DNA of 64,000 nt, taken from assembly GCF_032854445.1 (NCBI RefSeq), contig NC_088298.1, forward strand, positions 12,635,504 to 12,699,503, written 5' to 3'. This stretch comes from Liolophura sinensis (lineage: Eukaryota; Mollusca; Polyplacophora; Chitonida; Chitonidae). The number at the start of each line of letters is the position of its first letter. The first letter of the stretch is position 1. Of the stretch, positions 47,273 to 59,113 are shown piece after piece. The translations under genes were made by a program, and so were the position numbers. The notes under the pieces were generated by a model. The model was not told the origin of the DNA. It searched no databases and saw only the letters and a program-made list of their open reading frames with translations.

Positions 47273-47809
47273 TCAGAGACGAAACAATGGACCGGCAGTA
47301 ACAAGGAAGTACAAATTAGCGAGGTAAGTTGCAATGGTTGGGAAGAACGTTAGCATGAATCCAGCTGCCCTCTGATGAGGATATCCGATTATGAAGAGGA
47401 CCCTTCCGGTCACAAAGGTGAGGACCAGTGCTGGAATCAGACGTAAGCTCTGCGATTCCAGGTATGTGCTGAGCACTAGCTGACCGACCACATTCAGAAG
47501 TAGCTGCTCTAAGGTGTTCTGGAGGGGCCGGGCGTACGCGGCGATCTTCGCCTCGCTGTCCCCTGCCAGAGGGTCGAAAGCCCCAGTTTGCCCTCGCGCG
47601 AAACCCACTCTGAAGATACTGAAGAGGAGGGTCGTCCCAGACAAGGCCTGCCAGCGAAGAGCGAAGAGAAACTTGGAGAATTGAGTCGCTTCTCCTTGTA
47701 GTTTTATGTTCCATGTGAAAATGAAGTATCCCACAAAACCACTGATGGCAAGGATCGGCAGAGCCAAGGCCGGGAAAAAGGCGGGTCTTTTAGACTTGTC
47801 CTCAGCCAT
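47273..47809 (-). CDS. MAPEG-fold membrane protein, TMEM79-like, paralogue 2 (single exon, 178 aa)
   Basis: One uninterrupted frame from ATG (47807-47809) to TGA. An in-frame TGA three codons upstream (47816-47818) supports this start. Residues about 10-32 form the first membrane segment. LRWQAL, RPLQNTLEQLLL, STYLES, VTGRVLFIIGYP and the end TAGPLFRL align segment by segment with paralogue 1 at 42417-43914. It lacks the N-terminal extension predicted for paralogue 1. Both are on the same strand about 4 kb apart, so they arose by tandem duplication, possibly with an intron difference. Expected to be an integral membrane protein of internal membranes; substrate or partner unknown. Confidence 0.85.
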   Translation of the reverse strand: MAEDKSKRPAFFPALALPILAISGFVGYFIFTWNIKLQGEATQFSKFLFALRWQALSGTTLLFSIFRVGFARGQTGAFDPLAGDSEAKIAAYARPLQNTLEQLLLNVVGQLVLSTYLESQSLRLIPALVLTFVTGRVLFIIGYPHQRAAGFMLTFFPTIATYLANLYFLVTAGPLFRL

Positions 47810-48554
47810 GCTGTGTCACGTATGCGCCTGTCTGCAGAGAGTACTAGTTCGTGCGACAATTTACCTGATACAACCGCTTACAGGTCGTCGTGTATCACTG
47901 TTAAAAATGAGCCGCTCTCAGTAGCCTAGTAGGCCTGCCTAGGTTACAGGCAACAGGGTGTGCGGAGGTCGTATGGACTTTGATCAGGACTCCAGAAATA
48001 AAGGCCAGAAGGTCGCCCATACCACCCCAATATCCTATGTGGTAACCAGCTCGTCTCAGTGCAAGTATAGACAGCCTATATATAATCATACAGAAAGCAT
48101 CCAAGTCCCGCTCTGGTCACCCTGTGAGGTGTTGATCGCTTGGGAGATGGACTTGTCAGGCTTGAGTGCTTGTGACAGCGTTACAACTGCGATCTTCACA
48201 TGGCTGTGTTCCTTCAAACATTAGTGTTTATTTTAAAGTAGGAGAATGAGCAGGTTCAAAATGCGGGACAAGTTGTAACTTGGTGACCCAGTTATAACCT
48301 GGTGACAAGGTGATAACATCAGATATCAACCTCCCCCTCCCCTTTCCCAATGGGCGTTATCATTTTTTGACAACATCATTATAATGGGTGAAACTTACGT
48401 CTGTTCTGAGTACTTCGTGTAATGTGTAAAAGTACAAACATACTCTGTGGCAAACATTTTGTACAATTGTCGCAGTTTTTATTAGAAAATGTTGTCGGAT
48501 ATGTGTAGCACCACGTGCCACGAGGGTACCGCTGCTAAATGTATGTCTGTGATT
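47810..48554. other. Intergenic, nothing recognised
   Basis: 5' flank of MAPEG paralogue 2; no clear promoter element. Confidence 0.4.
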
Positions 48555-48680
48555 TATAGTTTAACGCCATACAGAAACCTTTTCACTTACAGGACTATAC
48601 ATACATGAAGTTGGCCAGCCTTATGATTGGAGGAAATCGGAGCTTCTTGAACAAACCACCGACATTTGGCAAATAACTGG
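48555..48680 (-). mobile_element. Degenerate SINE family 1 relic
   Basis: GTTTAACGCCATACAGAAAC, TTGGCCAGCCTTATGATTGG and AGGAAATCGG keep the family order but with heavy divergence. Confidence 0.5.
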
Positions 48681-48934
48681 CAAATTTTAATTTATATATT
48701 AACAACGGTATTCATCTAGCCGAAAGTTCCTTTTGAAGGAAAGCTATGATTACAGCTTATACACTGACTTCTGGTACTCCTTGTTTGGCCTCAGCCCGAT
48801 TCCGTACAGCCTTTACTTTTTCTTGTAGGTTTCGTTTAACCCTCTACATCTTAGGAATGTTACAGAAAGAATTCTAACCAAGCAGTGTAGATTATGCCCG
48901 ATACCAATTGTAGGGCTGGGGTGTGGGGGTGGGG

Positions 48935-50005
48935 GCAGTGTGACAGAAGTACGGTATAGAGAGTGTACAGTACAGAGAGTAAGACCAGAGGAACAGTGTG
49001 ATAGAAATACGGTATAGAGAATGTACAGTATAAAGAGTAAAATCAGAAGAGCGGTGTGATAGAAGTACGGTATAGAGAGTGTACAGTATAGACAGTAAGA
49101 CCATCATAGGGAGTAAAACCAGAAGAACGGTGTGGTAGTAGTACGGTATGGAGAGTGTACAGTATAGAGAGTAAGAGCAGAGAAGCTGTGATAGAAATAT
49201 GGTATAGAGAGTGTACAGTATAGGGAGTAAGACCAGAGGAGAAGTGTGATAGAAGAACGGTATAGAGAGTGTGCAGTATAAAGATTAAGACCAGAGCAGC
49301 GATAACAGTGTGATAGAAGTACGGTGCAGAGAGTGTACAGTATAGAGGGTAAACCCAGAAGAGCAGTGTGATGGAAGTACGGTATAGAGAGTGTACAGTA
49401 TAGACAGTAAGACCATTATAGGAAATAAAACCAGAAGAACAGTGTGGTAGAAGTACGGTATAGAGAGTGTACAGTATAGAGAGTAAGAGCAGAGAAGCAG
49501 CGTGATAGAAATACGGTATAGAGAGTGTACAGTATAGAGAGTGAGACCAGAAGAGAAGTGTGATAGAAGAACGGTATAGAGGGTGTGCAGTATAAAGAGT
49601 TAGACCAGAGCAGCGATGACAGTGTGATAGAAATACGGTATAGAGAATGTACAGTATAGAGAGTAAGACCAGAGGAACAGTGTGATGGAAGTACGGTATA
49701 AAGAGTGTACAGTATAGAGAGTAAGACCAGGGCAGCGATAACAGTGTGATAGAAGTACGGTATAGAGAGTGTACAGTATAGAGAGTAAGACCAGAACAGC
49801 GATAACAGTGTGATAGAAATACGGTATAGAGAATGTACAGTATAGAGAGTAAGACCAGAGGAACAGTGTGATGGAAGTACGGTATAAAGAGTGTACAGTA
49901 TAGAGAGTAAGACCAGGGCAGCGATAACAGTGTGATAGAAGTACGGTATAGAGAGTGCACAGTATAGAGAGTAAGACCAGAACAGCGATAACAGTGTGAT
50001 ATAGA
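48935..50005. repeat. 1.1-kb array of 58-64-bp units
   Basis: The unit holds GTGTGATAGAAGTACGGTAT, AGAGAGTGTACAGTATAGAG and AGTAAGACCAGAGCAGCGAT. Short (GAGGAACA) and long (GCAGCGATAACA) variants alternate, and blocks near 49640-49800 and 49815-49985 are near copies. Long minus-strand open frames (LYTVHSLYRTS) are a by-product of the repeat. Confidence 0.9.
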
Positions 50006-50216
50006 ACTGTTCATGTAAATCCTTCAATAGTAGCAAATTACACGTCCCCTAGCACCATGGTTTAAGCAGAATTTGGTGAAAAAAAATGCTGTGTTGACCA
50101 AATGGTACACTGTCATTGGACATGTTTTCTTGTTCACTCACAAGCCTGCAGGATACACACGACACACTCACGAATCGTGTGTATATAAATGTTAAGCCCT
50201 TAAATCCAAATACAGC

Positions 50217-50310
50217 AGACTGTACTGCTCCATACGCAAAAGTGAAATCATAACTGAAAAATTGTTAAGTAAGACGTTAAACCCCAAACACTCACTCACT
50301 CACTCGAGTA
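50217..50310. repeat. Dispersed repeat tail ending in (ACTC)n
   Basis: AAAATTGTTAAGTAAGACGT, TAAACCCCAAACACTC and CACTCACTCACTC look like the 3' end of a short retroelement. Confidence 0.5.
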
Positions 50311-50954
50311 CTTGAGCAAGGCAAAACATTAATAAAATAATAAGGACAGCACGACCTGAGCCGTTAGGTGTGTAGTCTCCAACGACTTGTGTACGTCGAG
50401 TGACCTCCGTTGCCATGGTGTCACGCCGCGCGCACGTATTCCGGCGACAAGCCGGCAGGCAGTCTGCAAGTAGACGTGCTGCGAATGTCTTACTTAACGG
50501 TGATTGCCGTCCATATTTACAGATCTACACTGCACCGGATTATTACAAGTTGATCTCATTAGATATTTTCAGGTAAGCCGGGCGATTACTTCCAATCTCT
50601 TTAGGAGCTATTATGGAACACGTGGATTAAGCCGAGGTTGTATAGCTCCGTGAATGGGCTATATGTTTCCCTCATTTCCAACCGTCGATTTTGTCAGTTG
50701 ACTGGATACATGCACTTTGGTACTGCGGGATTACGGGAGAACGTACGTTCACAACACTGTTAGTATGGATTGTGTTAAATGAGTTTTAATCTAAGAGGCA
50801 GACTTGCTCATACCAGCTCTATATTTTGTATTCTAGCCGATAACATCAGATCAGGATTACACAAATAAATTGCTAAGACAGGGATGAGTAGACCTTCGCC
50901 CTCTTGTTAGCAGCCGAACTGGAAATGTGGCATGGAATCAGACCGGGTTGTGCA
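50311..50954. other. Non-coding, nothing recognised
   Basis: Contains a G+C-richer patch near 50400-50480 (CGCCGCGCGCACG) that might mark a promoter, but no transcript can be tied to it. Confidence 0.3.
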
Positions 50955-51150
50955 TTTATTTATTTGATTGATGTTTACGTCATACTCAAGAATATTTGAT
51001 TTATTATTCCATTATTATTAATTGTCTAATTTATATGTTCATTTGGAACAAGAGTTTATTGGTAGAATGGAATTATTTCATTCGTACAGAGGCCGCCATA
51101 TATGTGATTGGAAGAAATCCGATAGCAAAGTGACCAGAAACTATGACCGC
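50955..51150 (-). mobile_element. Degenerate, interrupted SINE family 1 copy
   Basis: TATTTATTTGATTGATGTTT, ACGTCATACTCAAGAATATT and, after about 80 bp of foreign sequence, GAGGCCGCCATATATGTGAT with GGAAGAAATCCG. Confidence 0.55.
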
Positions 51151-51468
51151 TTGTTCATATTCTGACAGTTTTTGACATACAAAATCAGTCAACAGGGTGG
51201 ATGGGGGTGGGGGCTTCGGTACCGGTACAAGTTTACTGTGTTACAACAAATGAAAGTGTAACAGTGGACAAATGTAACCGACGAAATCCGGCCTTTTGTC
51301 AATTTATCTCAGTTAGGCATTTATCCTTATTTAAGTTTTGTTTATGAAAATACTTGAAAATAATAGCAGCTTAGACGCCCTCTAGCTCCATGGCCGAAAC
51401 AGAAATTGGTAACAAAGTGCATTGATGTTAATATGAAATTATTAGATATCAGTGATCTATAATTACTA

Positions 51469-51736
51469 TTTATTTATTTATTTATTTGATTGGTGTTTTA
51501 AGCCGCACTCAAGAATATTTCACTTATAAGACGGCGGCCAGCATTATAGTGGGAGAAAAACCGTGCACAGCCCAGAGAAAACCCACGGCCATCCGCAGTT
51601 TGCCGACAGACCTTTTCCACGTACGCCCGCAGAGGAAGCCAGCATAACTGGACTTGAACTCACAGCGACCGCATTGGTGAGAGACTCCTGGGGCACTACG
51701 CTGCGCTAGCGCGCTAAGCAACTGAGCGCGGAGTCC
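51469..51736 (-). mobile_element. SINE family 1, full length
   Basis: The complete element runs on the minus strand from tail to tRNA head (CGCTGCGCTAGCGCGCTAAG side). A perfect 13-bp target-site duplication TCTATAATTACTA lies at 51456-51468 and 51737-51749. Confidence 0.93.
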
Positions 51737-51749
51737 TCTATAATTACTA

Positions 51750-53179
51750 GAATGTTGTGTTAACGTCACATTTCGTAAATAATAACGAGCAACGTGGGGC
51801 ATGCGCATTGTTAGAGATACATATAATCACATTAAACCTTTTCGTCTGTGTCTGTCAAAGCTTACCGCAGAATAACACGACATGCATGTAATATAAAGCG
51901 AGTGTAATCAGTTTGTGTCAGCACCCACTACAGGGTTTAGGTAGCCCCGATACGTGTCCATTATATCTCTGTAGCGATAATCACCCAGAATAACGGTCTG
52001 ACAAAAGGTGACATTGACAACAGTGATATGCTTGGACTCGCGCGGGAGTGTTGACACTAATGTATGTGCAGCATAATAAAAACACGCAGCTAATCCTAGA
52101 GTCGACATGCCCTGTAAACATACACATGTCTACTGTACAGAGTAACTAGAAAAACGACACCCCATGTCAGCTCTTCAGAAGGTCCTTGCTAACTAATATG
52201 TATTTGATTACAGAGCACCTGTCGCTTGTCACACTCGTACCTTTGACAATGAGTTTGCGTGTTCTAATCCAAATCAGAAACTTTGTCAGTGCTGTGTTTT
52301 ATTCCTGATGCAGTTTTTTCCGGTCTGCAAAGAATATTCAAATTTCCACATGCGTTACTGTCATGGTAACACTGAAAAAAATACACTGGCATAACATTTG
52401 CGCCTGCTGCAAAGTTATGCACGCTTTACGGAACCGAGACGTGAATACGAAGCGTATTGACGAATGCGATGTCGGCGTTAATATGCAAATCGAAATCGCT
52501 AACAAAACGTTTTCAAATAAAATTTGGATATGCTAGCTGTTTACAGTCGTTTTAAGGGTGAATAGCTGGGTCGTTTTATCTGAACAAAGCGATTTGGCGC
52601 TCGTTCAAATTTGCTTCAGACTTCTAGCGCGAACATGCCTTATGAGGCCTTATAACAGTTTAACACATAATGTCCTACAGCATTGACTGCAGAGACGCAT
52701 GAAAGGCTTCATTACTATTTTAGTGATTTAGAGACAAAGAGCACGTTGAAACACTCTCAGCTCGGTGTCAAAAACAGCCTAAGACAAAATAATATAAGTC
52801 CACATTACAAGGACGCAGGAAATCGATATTTGAACAGTCACCAGTTTTCGCATATTTATACCTACTTCAATTGTAGTGACACAGAATTCGAAGAAACAGA
52901 TCATATACACAATTTGTTTAGGACATTCGTGTATGGTTACAAGTGCACATTGTTTCATAGACACACAATGTACATTAGAATACAAAAGTGAAAGCTGAAA
53001 GCCTATTGTTCTTTCTTGAACGATTAAAAAGGCCCTCTCCAATCATTTTTAATTGATTTCCCGCAAAACTGTTGGGCAAGACTGAACCAAACTGCTGGTT
53101 AGTAGTCAAAAACTAAAGTACCATATAACCGTAAAAAATAATATCACGGTGTGATTTTCTTTTTTTCTTTTTCCATCGC
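51750..53179. other. Non-coding, nothing recognised
   Basis: No convincing exon on either strand. Confidence 0.4.
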
Positions 53180-53245
53180 CTCGATATGGCTGAAATATTG
53201 CCGATGTGGCGTTAAGCCCTAATCATTCATTCATTCTTTTCCCAC
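53180..53245. repeat. Dispersed repeat tail (GCCGATGTGGCGTTAAGCCC)
   Basis: CTGAAATATTGCCGATGTGG then TAATCATTCATTCATTC matches the copy at 22480-22562. Confidence 0.6.
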
Positions 53246-56170
53246 CAGATTGTTAGGTGACCAAATACATCAACAATCTTATGAAGAGGAACCACTGAAA
53301 TGTGATATGCTGTTAATGCATTCAGACAAGAAAGTTTTGCAAACGGTGTGGAATTCCACTTAAAACTGTGGAAGCCAGTCATGGGTCGTGATGTCCTATT
53401 TTTAAATTTTAATGTTACAAGTACGAGTTAGATGTAGTTTAACTTACCGAACTCCGATTTCATATTTTTGAACGATGTGTAGTTTGCTAAAAATTACAGC
53501 TGAAGGCCGCGTCACCGGCAGTCATTGCTGCTGTGAAGCTGGAAATCGGCCAGCAGATAGATCAAATACGGCTTTTCGTGGTTTTACGATTTCACTGGGA
53601 GAGATAGCTTTGGTGTAAAATGTATTTTGAGACTGCTTTTGCTCAGTGTCACGTTGATCAAAGTGGCCAGTTATAGGTTACACATGCGCAATTCAGGCAA
53701 TTGGGTCCAAGATTTGCCTCCGAACTGAAGTGTGAAGGAGCACTGACTCGGTCATACTCTAACACAGACATTTTATGTTGTTGATGCACTATAAATTTCT
53801 ACTCTGTTAGTTTGCTTCTTGTTAAACTATATCAGAATTTTTTGCCAGTGTCACTGCGTACCCCGCAGGAGGTTAGCAATGTAACAAACTGCTATGATTT
53901 CACTTCCAACAACCACAGCTCATAAAATGGTGTTCGTGCTAGATTTATTGTTTGATATGTTGTAGAGAAAAGTGCAAGCTGCATGTAGTTGTATGGTATT
54001 GTACCATATTGTAAGTTAGAGGGTATACATTTTTGAAATTGAAGTTGAAATTTACAACATAAATAATAAGGGAAATCAACGCGCTCGTGTACCCTACAGC
54101 GGTAGCCAACCAGTAACTAGGTTATCTCCCCTTCCCCGCTGACGTGCACAGTTTCAATAATACCACAAGTCCATCATCTAGAAGTATACAACTTCTTTAT
54201 AGCTAGTCTCCACTGCACTTTACACTTTTCTTCGATCTCGAACACATTATGTGACGTATCTGTGCAGCCATGTATTTTTCTTTTTCTCTACTGCACAGCA
54301 AACGTTTGAGAATCGGCTATCGTATGGTTGATTCCAAACGCGGTTGTGTGGAGATAGACTTAAAAAAATTACGACAACGGAAACTTTTGTAAAAGGACAA
54401 CAGTGTCTTTGATAGTAATTGTTTTATAATTGCTTACAAATACAGAAATAGTCAGTGGGTTCTTGACTGCATAGCAACAATGATCAGCGAAATCGTAGTT
54501 TTATATACGTTTCGGTTTCAAAGTGTGGCCAGATCTTGTAGCCGTGGAGACTAGCTGTAGAGAAATTGCATTCTTCTAGGTAATACGAATCGCAAATTCA
54601 CGCAGGTTTATGCGAGATATGGTGATTGCTTTTGCAAACTAAGGCTATGCAAGATATGTGTTCAGTCTAACAAGTACCGTAAAATCATACCTGTTAGCGG
54701 CGTTAGTGGGTCTGAGCCTCCACATTGTCTCGTCCAAACGCACGTGAACTGATGATACTCCTGACATGCTTCTTTTATTTATAAGGCTTCTAACGTAAAA
54801 AGTTGAGATGCTCTTGTCATCATAGACAGGGTTCCCGTGACAACTTACTTTTGAGTTTTGAAATAACAAGAATGCCGTTAGATGTCCTGAAGGCGAATCT
54901 GTTTTCTAGAATGTATAGTTTTTCGACAAATTGCATTCCAACGTGACCGGAAACGATTGCTACTGTGACAGTAAAGACCTACATGTGGTATTAGTTGAAA
55001 ACATTGTACCTCTTGTAATGAACAAAAGATAGAGCGAGTCAAAATAACTATGTGGTCTTAGTTCAGCCCTGAAAACAAAATCAGGACACGTGGTGGTTCA
55101 TAGGTAGCAAAATGGCTACTACAACACAGATATGCATATATATATATGGGCGTCAAATAGTCAGCACGTTAAACGCTGCACATCTAAAAAAATGACAAAT
55201 ACCGCTGTGGTGGTGTTCACATCTCCAAATGTCGTTTGAGGATGAAACTAATCTTTAGCGAAACGAACGCCAAAAACTTGGTGTGAATCACCAGAAAACC
55301 ACATGTACCGTACGTCCTTCCGTCATAAATATACATGCTATCTTTTTTTTTATTCGTTGTTAACAATTTTTAATTTATAAACACCACTTGCGTCTTTCCA
55401 GACAATTTTGTGGTTTGTAATGTTACATTTTAGTTGAACTGTACTGCTCTAGCGTCTATTCGTCTCTGTGGCAGGTAAGGGCGTTCTCTTCAAACTGTTT
55501 GGGAAAACCGCTTCCACTATCTCAGTACCATTAATCTTTTTGTGCCAACTTAAAGAAAATCCTCAGACCAAAATTACTAACTTGTCTTTTTCTAACACTT
55601 ACGGTTTGAGTGCATTTTTCTACCGCGTGACATATTGTTTGAATGGGAAATTAAAGGCGGTCCATTTCATACACTAATTCAATTACAGGTTACCTTTCCT
55701 TGCAGTTTAAACTTTCCATGTTTAGCTAATTTACCGATCTGTAATGGTTTCTACAGAGTCGATTGTCATTAACTAAGACTGGAGATCAACTAGATTAGAA
55801 TAAAGCAATTACCGTGATCATAACGGTGTGCAAATTGATTTAAGCCAATGAGTAGGTACTGCTTACAAATGTTACCGTGTACATCTCACGCAAGCCTTAG
55901 TCAGCGCGAACTCCGTTTTTTAAATGGAAAATCTTTGACACTCTTATATCTTCATATTTAAATTCAATTATCAGTAGATAATGTATGGCATGCCTACTGG
56001 ATCATTGATGATTACTTATGTATGCTTATGAATTGAAAATATGTTCACAGTTAAATTCAATCGCACGGTGACATGTAGGTCTATTTCAGCAAGCCAATTC
56101 AATGCTTGTTCCCACTAAGTTGTGGTGTTTTGTCATGGTCCTATCATAACTATAACTCTTTTCTTTTTAG
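53246..56170. other. Non-coding or unrecognised upstream exons
   Basis: About 2.9 kb before the terminal exon at 56171. Upstream exons of that gene may be here but none could be supported. Confidence 0.35.
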
Positions 56171-56949
56171 TGGAAATTCAGAAGTGGCTTGGGATGAGTT
56201 CAATGTATTATCGCGTGACTCGCGAGCCGCCACCACCTCCGCGATTCGGCTTTAAGAAAGTCGACCAGAAACAACTTCAGGAGATTTTGTCACGCGTGAC
56301 AAAACCAAGGCTGAGCACACCGGATCGACCTGATACATCCCGTTCCACAAGTAGGCCTAAATCTTCTCAAAATGGCCGACGGAAGAACTATCCGACCGAA
56401 CAAGATTGGCAACGAATGATTCGTCGTTTACAGCGCCCTACCTTTAGTCACAAGATGGCGCGCACCCAGTCACAAAAATCCAGGTCACAAGAACAGCAGC
56501 ATCAACAGCAAAAGGAAAGCGTTTGCTTTAAACTACCCAGGTCCAAATCTACTATTCCGACGGCGAGTAAAGGTCTGGAAAAGCTATGTCGACCCACAAC
56601 GGCAACATTAGCGAAGTCTCTTTTCGTGTGTCACCTCTGTGGTGCAAACCCTTCCAGCTCATCCTCAACATTTGACTACGACTACACCGAGCGCAAAAAT
56701 TTGCAGCCAGAGGAAGTGGAGAAGATAACGGAGCGAGTGCGTATGCACACGTGCTCTAGCCACCCAGAATCTCGCCCATGCACCCGTGGAGGCGGAGTGG
56801 AATCTCCGGATTCCATGATTCAAGATATTCGACTGCCCCTGATCAGTGGCCTCGATAGGAGCAAAACTGTGTCAGAAATTACAGACAGACTTCAGCCTGC
56901 ACGATGTAGACAGAACACCCCGGCAGCCACTGTCATCTCAGTGTCATAG
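56171..56949 (+). CDS. Terminal exon of an unrecognised basic, Ser/Arg/Pro-rich protein with three short repeats
   Basis: A strong pyrimidine-rich acceptor (TTCTTTTTAG) is followed by 259 codons open to TAG. If translation starts in this exon, the first ATG is 56194. Three related segments recur: KQLQEILSRVTKPRLS, DWQRMIRRLQRPTFSHK and EEVEKITERVRMHTCSS, a helix ending R(V/L)xxP followed by a Ser. Between them are a low-complexity Q/S/R-rich linker and a CHLCG motif (one CxxC only, so not evidence for a zinc finger). There is no signal peptide or membrane segment. I do not recognise the family. The 779-nt length in a stop-rich neighbourhood and ordered composition make it a real exon. Confidence 0.75.
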
Positions 56950-57398
56950 CGCATATAGACTTCGGCCTGCAGAATATCGTCATATGCAATACCCTGACAG
57001 CTACACATGTATTGACATCCTGGTGTCATAGAATATGGTGATTGTTCTATTCAGTACATATAATTGACAATATTTATTCTTTACATCAGTTTCCGTTGAG
57101 TGTCTACTTGTTTTGTAACCTTCATAATATTGCTTAATGATGTCAATACACTACAATGTATTTGGATATAAGTCCGCTAGGACAAGTCTCTGATCAAGGA
57201 GAACTTGTTAATAGACAAGACAAAGGCAAGTGAAGGTAGAAAGTGTATTAATTTTTGTGTGACCGGTGCAGAACCTCAGATTGACGAATTTATAAAATAG
57301 TATTTTTTTTTCTTCTCCTAAATATTCGGAGATACGGGTATGCTCAGTGGGTCTTTGTCTCTCCTTCATCTGCCTTGTATATGACAGATTAAACTTGA
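56950..57398. other. 3' flank of the terminal exon, nothing recognised
   Basis: Probably includes the 3' UTR of the gene ending at 56949. No definite polyadenylation site chosen. Confidence 0.35.
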
Positions 57399-57600
57399 TG
57401 TTTTATTTATTTTTTTATTTGATTGGCGTTTTACGCCTTACTTAACAATGTTTCACATACACGGCGGCGGCGGTAGGGCTTATGATGGGATGAAATCAAA
57501 CAGCGCCCAGGAAAACCCACGACAGACCTTCCCACATACCAGCGACCAGCGACCACATTGGTGAGAGGCTCCTAGGTCATTTCGTCGCGATATCAGAAAG
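57399..57600 (-). mobile_element. SINE family 1, diverged copy
   Basis: TTTATTTGATTGGCGTTTTA, CACGGCGGCGGCGG and GGTGAGAGGCTCCTAGGTCA in the family order on the minus strand. Confidence 0.8.
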
Positions 57601-57629
57601 CCACCTCGTTATTCACGTTAGAATTTACA

Positions 57630-58000
57630 TGTAGCTACATGTAGGGCTGCAATTAAGTACGCTGTCACATCCCTGTCTTGTTCTGTAGGGCTGTGATTAA
57701 GTACGCTATCACAACCATGTCTTGTTTTGTTGGGCTGTAATCACGTATGCTCTCACAGCACTGTCTTGTTCTGTAGGGCTATGATCACGTATGCTATCAC
57801 AGCCCTGTCATGCCCTGTAGTGCTGTGATTACGTATGCTGTCACAGTACTGTTTTGTCTTGTAGGGCTGTGATTAAGTACGCTATCACAACCCTGTCTTG
57901 TTTTGTAGGGCTGCAATTGAGTACTCTATCACAACCCTGTATTGTTCTGTAGGGCTGTGATTACGTATGCTATCACAGCCATGTCTTGTTCCATAAGCTT
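57630..58000. repeat. About 44-bp tandem repeat
   Basis: About eight copies of TGTAGGGCTGTGATTACGTA plus TGCTATCACAGCCCTGTCTT and GTTC. The unit contains an imperfect inverted motif (GGGCTGTGA / TCACAGCCC), so single strands could fold into hairpins. Confidence 0.9.
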
Positions 58001-58043
58001 ACCTTGAACACCACTGCACTTCCCGTACAGGCTTAAACACACT

Positions 58044-58290
58044 ACGTCGGTTAGCGCGCTAGCGCAGCGTAATGACCCAGAAGCCTCTCACCAATGCAGT
58101 CGCTGTGAGTTCAAGTCCAGCTCATGCTGGCTTCCTCTCCGGCCGTAAGTGAGAAGGTCTTCCAGCAACCTGCGGATGGTCGTGGGTTTCCCCCGGGCTG
58201 TGCCCAGTTTCCACCCACCATAATGCTGGCCGCCGTCGTATAAGTGAAATATTCTTGAGTACGGCGTAAAACACCAATCAAAAAAAAAAA
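58044..58290 (+). mobile_element. SINE family 1, slightly 5'-truncated, poly(A)-tailed
   Basis: Starts at GTCGGTTAGCGCGCTAGCGC, so the outer part of the tRNA head is missing; the body is complete and ends in an A-run (about 17 A) rather than (AAAT)n. Confidence 0.9.
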
Positions 58291-58670
58291 AAAAAATCAA
58301 TGCACTACTGCTACCCGCTAAATAATGTGTCTGTCCGTGCTCATAGTCGTCTCAGCTATCGATAACAGGTAGGCCTACCCATGTGTTATCCCTGGTAAAT
58401 CCACACAAGCTTGAAACTGACCCGGTGCAAACTGGATAAATTCCGACTCCAACCGCCAAGTTTGAATGGGTACTCCTCACAGCCCATACAAGGGAGACAA
58501 CTACTGACACTACAAGCAATTGGCATATTTTTTATATGTCGTTCAGTTTTTTCTTTAATTGTTTGAGAGATCTTTTTCATGATCAGTTTTGATTAATGGG
58601 TTCCCTCTAGGTCATTACTGGTGCGACTGATCCTAGACAATTAGCCCATGCGTGTCAAAGGTCAAACTAG

Positions 58671-58917
58671 GGGCCTCCGTGGCTCATTCGGTTAGTGCAC
58701 TAGCACAGCGTAATGCCCCAGGAGTCTCTCACCAATGCGGTGGCTGTGAGTTCAAGTCCAGCTCATGCTGGCTTCCTCTCCGACCGTACGTGGGAAGGTC
58801 TGCCAGCAACCTGCGGATGGTCGTGGGTTTCCCCCGGGATCTGCAGGCCACCGTCGTATAAATGAAATATTCTTGAGTACGGCATAAAACACCAATCAAA
58901 TAAATAAATAAATAAAT
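58671..58917 (+). mobile_element. SINE family 1, full head with internal deletion
   Basis: The tRNA head is complete, but the CCCGGTTTCC..CCATAATGCTGG segment is deleted between CCCCCGGG and CCACCGTCG. A 15-bp target-site duplication with one mismatch (CAAAGGTCAAACTAG / CAAAGGTAAAACTAG) lies at 58656-58670 and 58918-58932. Confidence 0.92.
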
Positions 58918-59079
58918 CAAAGGTAAAACTAGTCCAGAAGTAGTAGTGGCTAGGAATTAGCTGATTTTGTACATGTGGTTTAATCTTTTCTTTATTTCTT
59001 TGAGAGCTGATTGATGCGTCGCCTCTAGTTGATAACTGGTGCAATCTTTTTGTGCAAATAAAATAGAATGAAATAGAAA

Positions 59080-59080
59080 A

Positions 59081-59111
<31 letters not shown>

Positions 59112-59113
59112 AT
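59080..59113. repeat. (AAAT)n microsatellite
   Basis: Eight or so AAAT units; may be the orphan tail of an old SINE. Confidence 0.85.

Noticed and set aside
49043-50036. 323- and 206-codon minus-strand frames with LYTVHSLYRTS repeats
   Set aside because: They follow the 58-64-bp array unit; no domain or signal, and two overlapping frames are open at once.
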